Below are positions 1 to 5,908 of a stretch of 9,072 nt of DNA, piece by piece (positions within the stretch are counted from its first letter, which is position 1; each line of letters begins with the position of its first letter). A program made the translations under genes and the position numbers. Source of the DNA: Thermoplasmata archaeon (GTDB lineage Archaea; Thermoplasmatota; E2; DHVEG-1); NCBI GenBank assembly GCA_003649715.1, contig QMSS01000055.1, positions 1-9,072 of the forward strand. The letters run 5' to 3'. The notes below the pieces were generated by a model. It was not told the origin of the DNA. It saw nothing but the letters and a program-made list of their open reading frames with translations, and did no database searches.

Positions 1-35
1 CAAACTTTTTAAAGTATTTACAAAAAAGCCAAAAA

Positions 36-51
36 TTTAGGTATACCAAAA
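36..51. promoter_or_regulatory. Candidate metalloregulator operator A upstream of feoA
   Basis: The sequence TTTAGGTATACCAAAA is a palindrome except for one base pair (an A where a T would complete it). It resembles the TTAGG...CCTAA half-site pattern known for DtxR/IdeR-type iron repressors. It sits immediately upstream of the TATA box, where transcription factor B binds, so an occupied site would block initiation. A second copy lies 59 bp downstream. A DtxR-family gene is the third gene of this operon, which makes it the obvious candidate ligand. Protein binding itself is inferred. Confidence 0.6.
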
Positions 52-62
52 TTTTATATATT
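52..62 (+). promoter_or_regulatory. TATA box of the feoAB-regulator operon
   Basis: TTTTATATATT is a good archaeal TATA element. A start site about 25 bases downstream would fall near 82-87, giving a leader of roughly 50 bases before feoA. The element lies between the two candidate operators. Confidence 0.55.
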
Positions 63-94
63 GGATATATACATAACATAAACTAATACAAAAA

Positions 95-110
95 TTTAGG
101 CACACCAAAA
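95..110. promoter_or_regulatory. Candidate metalloregulator operator B upstream of feoA
   Basis: TTTAGGCACACCAAAA repeats operator A with two differences, both in the central four bases; the flanking A-runs are also shared (31-50 against 90-109, 18 of 20 identical). It lies just downstream of the predicted transcription start, inside the feoA leader. Because the outer half-sites are kept while the centre varies, the pattern looks like a protein-binding site rather than a chance repeat. Confidence 0.6.
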
Positions 111-133
111 AATCACAGGGTGCTTATGGGGTT

Positions 134-373
134 ATGGATAAGAAGATAATACCTTTGACTGCATTGCCATACAACAAAAATGCGAAAATAGTGAGTCTAC
201 ATGGAGGACATGGGTTTCAGCATAAGCTTAGAACCATAGGCATTCGGGAGGGACAGAGAATCAAAATCATTTCTAGGCAGCCTCTACGTGGTCCTATCAC
301 AGTAATGGTAGGTAACTGTCAGATGACACTTGGGAGAGGTATGGCTCAGAAAATCATGGTAGAGATATTATGA
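134..373 (+). CDS. feoA: FeoA, ferrous iron transport accessory protein
   Basis: This 79-residue protein is the small cytosolic SH3-like partner of FeoB and fits the usual FeoA length of 75-85. The family pattern is visible: a hydrophobic N-terminal strand, a Gly/His-rich turn (GGHGF, about residues 24-28), LRTIGIREGQRIKI (about 32-45) as the hallmark 'Lxx(L/I)G(I/L)xxGxxI' segment, and a C-terminal VMVGNCQMTLGRGMA stretch with the Gly-Arg-Gly turn. FeoA is thought to bind FeoB and modulate its activity in Fe(II) uptake. The ATG at 134 is preceded by GGGTG at 118-122, 11 bases away; an ATG at 126 is in another frame and closes after seven codons. The stop overlaps the feoB start (ATGA, 370-373), so the two are translationally coupled. 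Confidence 0.93.
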   Translation: MDKKIIPLTALPYNKNAKIVSLHGGHGFQHKLRTIGIREGQRIKIISRQPLRGPITVMVGNCQMTLGRGMAQKIMVEIL

Positions 374-2088
374 TCAAAAAAATTGTTCTGATGGGAAATC
401 CCAATGTTGGGAAAAGCGTGGTGTTTTCCCGCCTCACAGGTGCAAACGTTATAACATCTAACTATCCTGGTACAACAGTTGATTTTTCAAAGGGAACAAT
501 GAGGATAGATGGGAAAAAGGTTGAGATAATAGATGCACCGGGTACTTATTCATTAGAACCTACTAACAGAGCAGAGGAAGTAGCCCTTCAGATGCTAAAA
601 GAGGCAGATGTTGTTATAAACGTCGTAGATGCGACAAACCTTGAAAGAAATCTATATCTAACATTACAGTTACTAGAAGGAAACACACCTGTTGTTATAG
701 CATTAAACCTGTGGGATGAAACAAGGCATCTAGGGATACATATTGACGAAAAAAAACTGGAGCAGTTACTGGGTATACCAGTTGTTACAACAAATGCACT
801 CACAGGTGAGGGAATAAAAAAACTGGTTTCTCGTATAAAAGATGCATGTGTCAATGAGAACATAAAACCAACCAGTGAAGAAGGTAGATGGATTGAAATA
901 GGTAGTATCATAAGGAAAGTCGAACGTGTAGAGCATCGTCATCATACAATAAAGGATCGAATATCAGAGGCAACAATCAAGCCATTAACTGGCATACCTA
1001 TTGCATTCATCATAATCTTTCTATCCTTCTGGGTTGTACGGCTGATCGGGGAAAATCTAATCAGCTTTGTTTTTGAACCATTTTTTGAAAACTGGTACAA
1101 ACCATTGATTATAAAACTAGGCAATATACTTGGACCTGGTTTGCTGTATAATCTATTTATTAGTCAAACATATGGCGACATAGACTTTGTTGAATCCATG
1201 GGGATACTAACCACCGGACTGTTTGTACCCATAGGTATGGTGTTGCCATACATCATAGCATTCTATCTAATGCTATCGATACTTGAGGACAGTGGATATC
1301 TACCACGTCTTGCCACACTTGTAGACAATGTGTTCCATAAGATGGGTATGCATGGACACGGAATCATACCTGTTTTCCTTGGTCTAGGCTGCAATGTACC
1401 CGGTGCTCTCTCTACAAGAACACTAGAGACAAGGAAACAACGTTTCATATCAGCAACATTGTTGGCCATAGCCATACCCTGTATGGCTCAGACAGCTATG
1501 ATATTTGGAGTACTGGGACAACATGGGATGTACTACATAGGGATAGTGGTTGTAACACTCATCATAATATACATCACAGCGGGGCTTATACTAAGCAGAA
1601 CCATACATGGGGAAAGCCCTGAGATTTTTCTTGAGATACCACCATATCGCCGTCCCAGCCTAAGAGCTATATCTAAAAAAACATGGATGCGGATACGTTG
1701 GTTTCTAAAAGAAGCGATACCATTTCTCTTCTTAGGTGTGTTCATAATCAATATACTATACACAGCTGGGATCATACAATGGCTTGGAAACACATTGTCC
1801 CCACTAATGGAGACTGTATTTGGACTACCAGGCAGTGCAAGCATCGCTTTGATAATAGGATTTCTTAGAAAAGACATCGCAGTTGGGATGCTACTGCCAC
1901 TCAACATGAATCCCATGCAGCTGGTCATAGCAGTCACCATACTCACAATATACTTTCCATGTGTTGCCACATTCACCGTTCTCATAAAAGAATTGGGCAT
2001 CAAAGACATGCTGAAATCCACCGTTATAATGATAGGAACTGCAGTAGCAGTTGGATTTATACTTAGACTCATACTACCGGGGGTGTAG
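370..2088 (+). CDS. feoB: FeoB, Fe(II) transporter with N-terminal G domain
   Basis: This inner-membrane ferrous iron transporter has 572 residues. The N-terminal GTPase domain is intact: G1 GNPNVGKS (9-16), G2 region NYPGTT (31-36), G3 DAPG (55-58) and G4 NLWD (113-116). A short helical linker follows (about 165-195), then eight or nine membrane segments. Gate 1 carries GLGCNVPG with Cys341 and then IPCMAQTA with Cys371. A conserved FLRKD occurs at 498-502, and Gate 2 carries YFPCVAT with Cys531. The protein is shorter than E. coli FeoB (773 residues). The reduction appears to be in the linker and the C-terminal cytoplasmic tail, because both gates are present. Where many bacterial FeoBs have a C-x-A-R-x-P motif in Gate 1, this one reads CMAQTAM, without the Arg. 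The start is fixed by the ATGA overlap with feoA, and the regulator gene follows after eight bases. Confidence 0.95.
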   Translation: MIKKIVLMGNPNVGKSVVFSRLTGANVITSNYPGTTVDFSKGTMRIDGKKVEIIDAPGTYSLEPTNRAEEVALQMLKEADVVINVVDATNLERNLYLTLQLLEGNTPVVIALNLWDETRHLGIHIDEKKLEQLLGIPVVTTNALTGEGIKKLVSRIKDACVNENIKPTSEEGRWIEIGSIIRKVERVEHRHHTIKDRISEATIKPLTGIPIAFIIIFLSFWVVRLIGENLISFVFEPFFENWYKPLIIKLGNILGPGLLYNLFISQTYGDIDFVESMGILTTGLFVPIGMVLPYIIAFYLMLSILEDSGYLPRLATLVDNVFHKMGMHGHGIIPVFLGLGCNVPGALSTRTLETRKQRFISATLLAIAIPCMAQTAMIFGVLGQHGMYYIGIVVVTLIIIYITAGLILSRTIHGESPEIFLEIPPYRRPSLRAISKKTWMRIRWFLKEAIPFLFLGVFIINILYTAGIIQWLGNTLSPLMETVFGLPGSASIALIIGFLRKDIAVGMLLPLNMNPMQLVIAVTILTIYFPCVATFTVLIKELGIKDMLKSTVIMIGTAVAVGFILRLILPGV

Positions 2089-2096
2089 AGAAGGAT

Positions 2097-2579
2097 TTGA
2101 GGAAAAAAACCATTGAAGACTATGTAGAACTATTCTATGACATCCAGAAGGAAAAAAAGAAGGTTCATACCAGTGACATAGCCTCTGCCCTAAGTATAAA
2201 CCCTGCAAGTGTAACCGAAATATTTCAAAAACTAAGCAATGAGGGATACATTAACTATGAGAAATATAGCGGGGCAACTCTAACAAACAAGGGAATCAGA
2301 GTTGCTAAAAAAACTCTTAGAAAGCATAATGCATTAAAAGAATTTCTTCTATTACTCGGCATAGAGGGTGAAATCGCTGAAAGAGATGCCTGCGAGATGG
2401 AACATATACTACACCCTCAGACAATGGATATGATCATAAAATTTGTTGAAGTAATTAACCAATGTGAAATAACCCCTTTCTGGCTGCAGAGACTCAAAAA
2501 ATACGGTAAAACAGGTAAACTTTCTAGATGCCCACCTGAGTTGATCAAAATCTGCCTAAAATATGCAAAGAAGACATAA
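2097..2579 (+). CDS. DtxR/MntR-family metal-dependent transcriptional repressor
   Basis: This is a 160-residue winged-helix regulator followed by a dimerisation domain. The recognition helix region reads INPASVTEIFQKL (about 34-46), the wing YEKYSGATLTNKG (54-66), and the dimerisation/metal region HNALKEFLLLLG and ERDACEMEH (77-103). Metal ligands align with B. subtilis MntR in both residue and number (Asp8, Glu11, His77, Glu102, His103), except that MntR Glu99 is Cys here, as in the DtxR ancillary site. There is no C-terminal SH3-like domain; instead a basic tail holds three more cysteines (123, 145, 153). The only sensible start is TTG at 2097, since no Met occurs before residue 101 and starting later would lose Asp8 and Glu11. 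GGGGGTG at 2079-2085 is the likely ribosome binding site. Lying in the feo operon, it probably represses feo when Fe(II) is sufficient, acting at the paired sites near 36-51 and 95-110. Sensing of Mn(II) is the alternative. Confidence 0.88.
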   Translation: MRKKTIEDYVELFYDIQKEKKKVHTSDIASALSINPASVTEIFQKLSNEGYINYEKYSGATLTNKGIRVAKKTLRKHNALKEFLLLLGIEGEIAERDACEMEHILHPQTMDMIIKFVEVINQCEITPFWLQRLKKYGKTGKLSRCPPELIKICLKYAKKT

Positions 2580-2621
2580 AAAAACCATTTTTTCTTATAC
2601 ACCCCTTTTTTGGTTTTTTTT
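2578..2621 (+). terminator. Hairpin/oligo-T terminator of the feo operon
   Basis: The stop codon of the regulator runs into a perfect 10-bp inverted repeat, AAAAAAACCA (2578-2587) and TGGTTTTTTT (2611-2620). The 23-base spacer is itself T-rich, with T-runs at 2588-2593 and 2606-2611. Multiple T-runs just after a stop codon are typical of archaeal transcription ends. Confidence 0.6.
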
Positions 2622-2632
2622 AGCCATTACAG

Positions 2633-2641
2633 TTTTAAATA
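2633..2641 (+). promoter_or_regulatory. TATA box of the HPS-RraA/DUF362 operon
   Basis: TTTTAAATA lies 38-46 bases before the first ATG. A start site near 2662 would leave a short leader that still includes the ribosome binding site GGGGAGA at 2664-2670. No copy of the feo operator motif is present here, so this operon is probably not under the same regulator. Confidence 0.5.
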
Positions 2642-2678
2642 CAAGTCCTTTTATTCTATATTTGGGGAGACAAGATAG

Positions 2679-3971
2679 ATGATGCCTATATTGCAGGTAG
2701 CGTTGGATCTACTTAATGCACACAGAGCATTAAACATAGCAAAAGATGCAGTGGAGGGAGGAGCAGATTGGCTGGAGGCAGGCACACCTCTGATAAAAAG
2801 CGAGGGCATGGATGTTGTACGTATGCTTAAACAAACATTTCCAGATAAAACAATCGTTGCTGATATGAAGACCATGGACACAGGTGCTCTTGAGGTAGAA
2901 ATGGCAGCCAAGGCAGGAGCAGATGTTGTATGTATACTTGGTGTGTCCGACAACAGCACTATCATAGATGCTATTAAATCTGCACGTAAGTATGGATCAA
3001 AAATAATGGTAGATCTAATAGGTGTCATGGATAAAGAGAAACGTGTTAAGGAAATGGAAAAACTGGGTGTTGACTATCTATGCATACATGTGGGTATAGA
3101 TGAGCAGATGATCGGTAAAAAACCATTTGATACCCTAACATCTATCTCAAAATCAACCAGCATACCAGTAGCTGTTGCCGGTGGATTAAACAGTGAAACA
3201 GTTGCCGATGCAGTAAAAGCAGGTGCAAGTATCATAATAGTTGGTGGTGCAATAACAAAGGCTAAAAACGTGGTAAAAGCAACAAAGATTATCAAAAAAG
3301 CAGTTGCGGAAAAAAAGGGTATTAAAACAGATCTCTACAAAAAATATGATAAAACAGAGCTCCTACATGCCTTCTCAAAAGTGTCTACACCAAATATATC
3401 AGATGCTATGCATAAACAAGGAGCAATGCATGGTATTAGACCCTTGAGACTAGGTTTTCATATGGTTGGAAGAGCATTAACTGTGAATACATTAGATGGA
3501 GACTGGGCCAAGCCCATAGAGGCAATAGACCTGGCTGAAAAAGGACAGATCCTAGTAATAGATGTGAATGGGGGAAAAAAAGCCGTATGGGGAGAGCTGG
3601 CTACATGGAGCGCAAAAATAAAGGGACTAAATGGTGTTGTTATTGATGGTGCGGTTAGAGACCTGGATGACATCATAAAAATTGATTTCCCAATATTCTG
3701 CAGACATATTTCTTCAAATGCTGGTGAGCCTAAAGGCTTCGGAGAAATAGGGGCTGAGATAGAATGCGGAGGACAAACAGTAAGAACTGGTGACTGGATA
3801 GTCGGCGATGATTCTGGAGTAGTTGTTATACCACAAGAAATAGCACAGGAAATAGCAAACAGAGCACTCAATGTCAAAGAATACGAAAACCGTATCCGAG
3901 AGGAGATCAAAAAAGGCGGTTCCCTAGGAAAAGTCCTCAAAGTAAAGAAATGGGAGAAAATCATAGGATGA
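2679..3971 (+). CDS. Fusion of 3-hexulose-6-phosphate synthase and RraA-like aldolase domain
   Basis: The protein has 430 residues in two domains. Residues 3-210 form an OMP-decarboxylase-type barrel of the hexulose-6-phosphate synthase family. Asp10 and Glu33 lie on strands 1 and 2, the catalytic D-x-K-x-x-D is DMKTMD (62-67), and phosphate-binding loops are AGGL (167-170) and VGGA (188-191). Synthases of this type join formaldehyde and ribulose 5-phosphate; in archaea lacking the oxidative pentose pathway the reverse reaction supplies pentose phosphate. A Lys-rich linker (about 206-225) leads to an RraA/class II aldolase-like domain (about 228-400) with WGEL (304-307) and DGAVRD (323-328), the Arg-Asp pair used by HMG/CHA aldolases. 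Both active sites look intact. Such fusions are annotated in euryarchaea as 'bifunctional HPS/ribonuclease regulator'; a real role in RNase E control is unlikely in an archaeon. ATG occurs twice in tandem (2679, 2682); spacing to GGGGAGA allows either. The stop overlaps the next gene by ATGA. Confidence 0.9.
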   Translation: MMPILQVALDLLNAHRALNIAKDAVEGGADWLEAGTPLIKSEGMDVVRMLKQTFPDKTIVADMKTMDTGALEVEMAAKAGADVVCILGVSDNSTIIDAIKSARKYGSKIMVDLIGVMDKEKRVKEMEKLGVDYLCIHVGIDEQMIGKKPFDTLTSISKSTSIPVAVAGGLNSETVADAVKAGASIIIVGGAITKAKNVVKATKIIKKAVAEKKGIKTDLYKKYDKTELLHAFSKVSTPNISDAMHKQGAMHGIRPLRLGFHMVGRALTVNTLDGDWAKPIEAIDLAEKGQILVIDVNGGKKAVWGELATWSAKIKGLNGVVIDGAVRDLDDIIKIDFPIFCRHISSNAGEPKGFGEIGAEIECGGQTVRTGDWIVGDDSGVVVIPQEIAQEIANRALNVKEYENRIREEIKKGGSLGKVLKVKKWEKIIG

Positions 3972-4954
3972 AAAAAGTATTGTTTCTAAAAAACACAGAA
4001 CACCTACATGATGCACTTCATAGTATGAACATACAGAGATTCACTGGAAAAAAAACACTAGTCAAACTGCATATGGGAGAAATAGGAAATAAATACTTTA
4101 TAAAACCAGATTTCATAAGAAGGGTTGTAGAGGAGTTGAAAAAAATAGATGCACATCCCTTTCTATTTGACACAACAGTAGCATACAATAGCCTCAGAAA
4201 AACAAAAAAAGGCTACGAAAAACTTGCTGGGATACATGGTTTTACAGAAAAAAAAATTGGCTGTCCCATAGTTATCAGCGACAGAGGTGTTTCTAAAACT
4301 GTTGAAAACCGAGTGTTCGAGGTTGCCAACGAACTTGCGGATACAACACATGTCGTTGTTGTCTCTCATGTAAAGGGACATATACAGACAGGTATGGGTG
4401 GTGCTATCAAAAACCTTGGTATGGGCGGTGTGACTCGGGAGACAAAAATAATGATACATAACGGCAGTAAACCTGTCTATTACAAAGACAAATGCATCTT
4501 CTGCGGCCTATGCGCCGAGATATGTCCATTTAAAGCCATAAAGGTTGATAAAAAAAACTGGAAACGCAGTGAGAAAAAATGCTTTGGATGTGGCTTGTGC
4601 GTGGACGTATGTGAAAACAATGCTCTCAAACATGTGGATGCTAACATACAGTATTTATTAGCATTGTCTGCAAAGGCATGTGTTGAGGGAAAAAACGTTG
4701 TATACATCAACGTGCTAAAAAACATAGCAAGAAGCTGTGACTGCGATCCATCTGCGGGGCCGATCATATGCCCTGATATAGGATATCTCGTTTCTGATGA
4801 TCCAGTTGCCATAGACAAGGCATCTCTTGATCTCATAAATCATGTTAGAAAAAATGTTTTTGAAAAAACAAACAAGGTAGACCCTTACAGGCAGATAAAA
4901 TATGGTGAGGATGTTGGTCTTGGAACCTCCTCATATCAGATAGTGGAGTTATAA
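3968..4954 (+). CDS. DUF362 family protein with two [4Fe-4S] ferredoxin motifs
   Basis: This 328-residue cytosolic iron-sulphur protein has an N-terminal DUF362 domain (about 1-165) with SHVKGH (133-138) and the Gly-rich GMGGAIKNLGMG (142-153). Next come two ferredoxin clusters, Cys176/179/182/186 and Cys205/208/211/215; the second lacks the usual Pro after its last Cys. A C-terminal DUF362 segment (about 250-328) follows, with CDC (257-259), Cys268 and SDDPVAIDKAS. The family is widespread in archaea and anaerobes. Electron transfer or redox chemistry is likely, but I know no firm substrate. The reading frame could open at ATG 3950 (six residues longer), but ATG 3968 makes the same ATGA overlap seen for feoA/feoB and has TGGGAG at 3951-3956 as ribosome binding site. 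Co-translation with the HPS-RraA fusion suggests a shared pathway. Confidence 0.88.
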   Translation: MKKVLFLKNTEHLHDALHSMNIQRFTGKKTLVKLHMGEIGNKYFIKPDFIRRVVEELKKIDAHPFLFDTTVAYNSLRKTKKGYEKLAGIHGFTEKKIGCPIVISDRGVSKTVENRVFEVANELADTTHVVVVSHVKGHIQTGMGGAIKNLGMGGVTRETKIMIHNGSKPVYYKDKCIFCGLCAEICPFKAIKVDKKNWKRSEKKCFGCGLCVDVCENNALKHVDANIQYLLALSAKACVEGKNVVYINVLKNIARSCDCDPSAGPIICPDIGYLVSDDPVAIDKASLDLINHVRKNVFEKTNKVDPYRQIKYGEDVGLGTSSYQIVEL

Positions 4955-5000
4955 AAAAAAGAAAAAGAACAGAACCCTCCAAAGAAGATTCCTTTTTTTA
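4953..5000. terminator. Shared terminator region between convergent operons
   Basis: The + strand operon ends before a T7 run at 4993-4999 (CCTTTTTTT). Read on the - strand, the A8 and A5 runs at 4953-4966 become oligo-T just past the transporter gene. Each transcript therefore has a plausible oligo-T end inside the same 66-base gap. Confidence 0.5.
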
Positions 5001-5020
5001 GAAAAAAACAGATCCCCTAG

Positions 5021-5620
5021 TTATTTTATAAGTGGTTTTCCTAGTGGTACAACTGTTCTGCCAAATGTTTCGTTGATAACGATAGCTGCAGATGTGTACA
5101 GGGCAATAAGACCACATAACAGACCGAGATATCCACCAGCTATTTTGATCCCTGGAGAAAAGGCATCTCCTAATGCCAGTAGGAAAAATGTTATCCACAG
5201 TGTCAGAAACACAGTCCATATGGCATGATTGATCTTAAAGGATGCGATCCACATGTAGAATGTGAAGAGCCCCCAGGCAGCTAAGACGACAGCGACCACT
5301 ACGCCTTTTTCCGATGGTGATGATCCTAGATTTATTAGACCAGCGTTTTCAGACCAGCCTAGAAGTGCATAGAACCACCAGAATGTGCCAAATGATGTAA
5401 ACGCAGTTGCTCCAAATGTATTTCCCTTTTTAAATTCCCACATCCCTGCTACAAACTGTCCTGTTCCACCATAGGCCATAGCAAGTGGAACAACAATGGC
5501 TGCACCCTCTACTATTTTGATGATACCAGAGTTGAATAGACTTAGAACAATGGTTGTTAGACCAAAGCCTGCCAGGCCAAGTGGAGCAGGATTTGCTATA
5601 ACACTATTTTTTTCTGTCAT
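5021..5620 (-). CDS. Acetate/succinate transporter, GPR1/FUN34/SatP (AceTr) family
   Basis: This small integral membrane protein of 199 residues has about six hydrophobic spans (roughly 14-34, 38-60, 70-88, 106-127, 132-154, 158-183). E. coli SatP has 188. The family signature NPAPLGL is at 10-16. The second half-signature GGTGQFVAGMWEFKKGN (51-67) is followed by FGATAFTSFGTFWW (69-82), matching the conserved GG..Q...G..E...GN.FG...F..FG.FW pattern. Members take up acetate (and in SatP succinate) with protons, or act as channels for small monocarboxylates. The ATG at 5620 is preceded by a GTGAT element six bases away. No metabolic partner gene lies beside it, so uptake versus export cannot be decided from context. 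No acetyl-CoA synthetase is seen in the window. Confidence 0.88.
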   Translation of the reverse strand: MTEKNSVIANPAPLGLAGFGLTTIVLSLFNSGIIKIVEGAAIVVPLAMAYGGTGQFVAGMWEFKKGNTFGATAFTSFGTFWWFYALLGWSENAGLINLGSSPSEKGVVVAVVLAAWGLFTFYMWIASFKINHAIWTVFLTLWITFFLLALGDAFSPGIKIAGGYLGLLCGLIALYTSAAIVINETFGRTVVPLGKPLIK

Positions 5621-5654
5621 GATAGCATCACAAACAGCGATGAATACGGGATTT

Positions 5655-5664
5655 GTTTAAAAAA
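5655..5664 (-). promoter_or_regulatory. Possible TATA box of the AceTr gene
   Basis: On the - strand this reads TTTTTTAAAC, 35-44 bases before the ATG at 5620; a start near 5634 would give a leader of about 14 bases. The same T-runs could instead be the transcription end of the upstream unit, so the assignment is uncertain. Confidence 0.35.
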
Positions 5665-5690
5665 TTATCTAAAAAATTCAGGTTAGATAA
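5665..5690. repeat. Inverted repeat TTATCTAA-N10-TTAGATAA, candidate operator
   Basis: Two perfect 8-base arms (5665-5672 and 5683-5690) are separated by ten bases. The repeat sits directly upstream of the possible TATA box of the transporter gene. The arm length and near two-turn centre spacing suit a dimeric DNA-binding protein; a weak A+T-rich hairpin is the alternative. The sequence differs from the feo operators. Confidence 0.4.
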
Positions 5691-5766
5691 CGTTGAGTTC
5701 GACTCCTTTAGAAGAGATTCTTTTGGATTTTTTTGTGGTAATCCCTTATTAAGGTGAGTGGTTTTT

Positions 5767-5880
5767 TTATCGGAATATCACTATGACTCCTGTTGTCAGC
5801 ATAGATATTACTACGATTAATACTATTATTTTTATAATCCAATTTTTGAGTTCGTTAAAACTTATCACCCTAGTTTTCAC
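5767..5880 (-). CDS. Candidate small single-span membrane protein
   Basis: This is a 37-codon frame starting at GTG 5880 (MKTRVISF...) and ending at TAA 5767-5769. An internal GTG at 5868 gives 33 residues and has the better ribosome binding site, GGTGA eight bases upstream. After a short polar N-terminus with NELKNW, a continuous hydrophobic stretch of about 22 residues (IIKIIVLIVVISMLTTGVIV) ends in IFR, as expected for a membrane anchor with positive flanks. It begins 28 bases after the valS stop, with no terminator between them, so it could be read through from valS. I do not recognise a family. The A+T-rich composition can generate Ile/Val-rich frames by chance, so this remains a candidate. 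Confidence 0.4.
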   Translation of the reverse strand: MKTRVISFNELKNWIIKIIVLIVVISMLTTGVIVIFR

Positions 5881-5908
5881 CCACTATCATTTTTTTATAT
5901 ATTTTCTG

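Noticed and set aside
770..784. GGTATACC-containing palindrome-like sequence resembling the feo operator core
   Set aside because: It lies within feoB coding sequence and its outer bases (CTGG/CAGT) do not match the TTTAGG/CCAAAA half-sites.
1533..2072. 179-codon open frame antisense to feoB
   Set aside because: Antisense shadow of a clear gene; the protein shows no domain, and its hydrophobic pattern mirrors the membrane-encoding codons of feoB.
3458..3964. 168-codon open frame antisense to the RraA-like domain
   Set aside because: Shadow of a strongly supported coding region with intact active-site motifs; no family resemblance or ribosome binding site.
3950..3967. Upstream ATG giving a DUF362 protein six residues longer
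   Set aside because: It would overlap the previous gene by 22 bases; the ATGA overlap at 3968 is the usual archaeal coupling and has a placed ribosome binding site.
5691..5712. GTTCGACTC resembling a tRNA T-loop
   Set aside because: The bases flanking the loop cannot form a five-pair T stem, and no acceptor, D or anticodon arm is found nearby.
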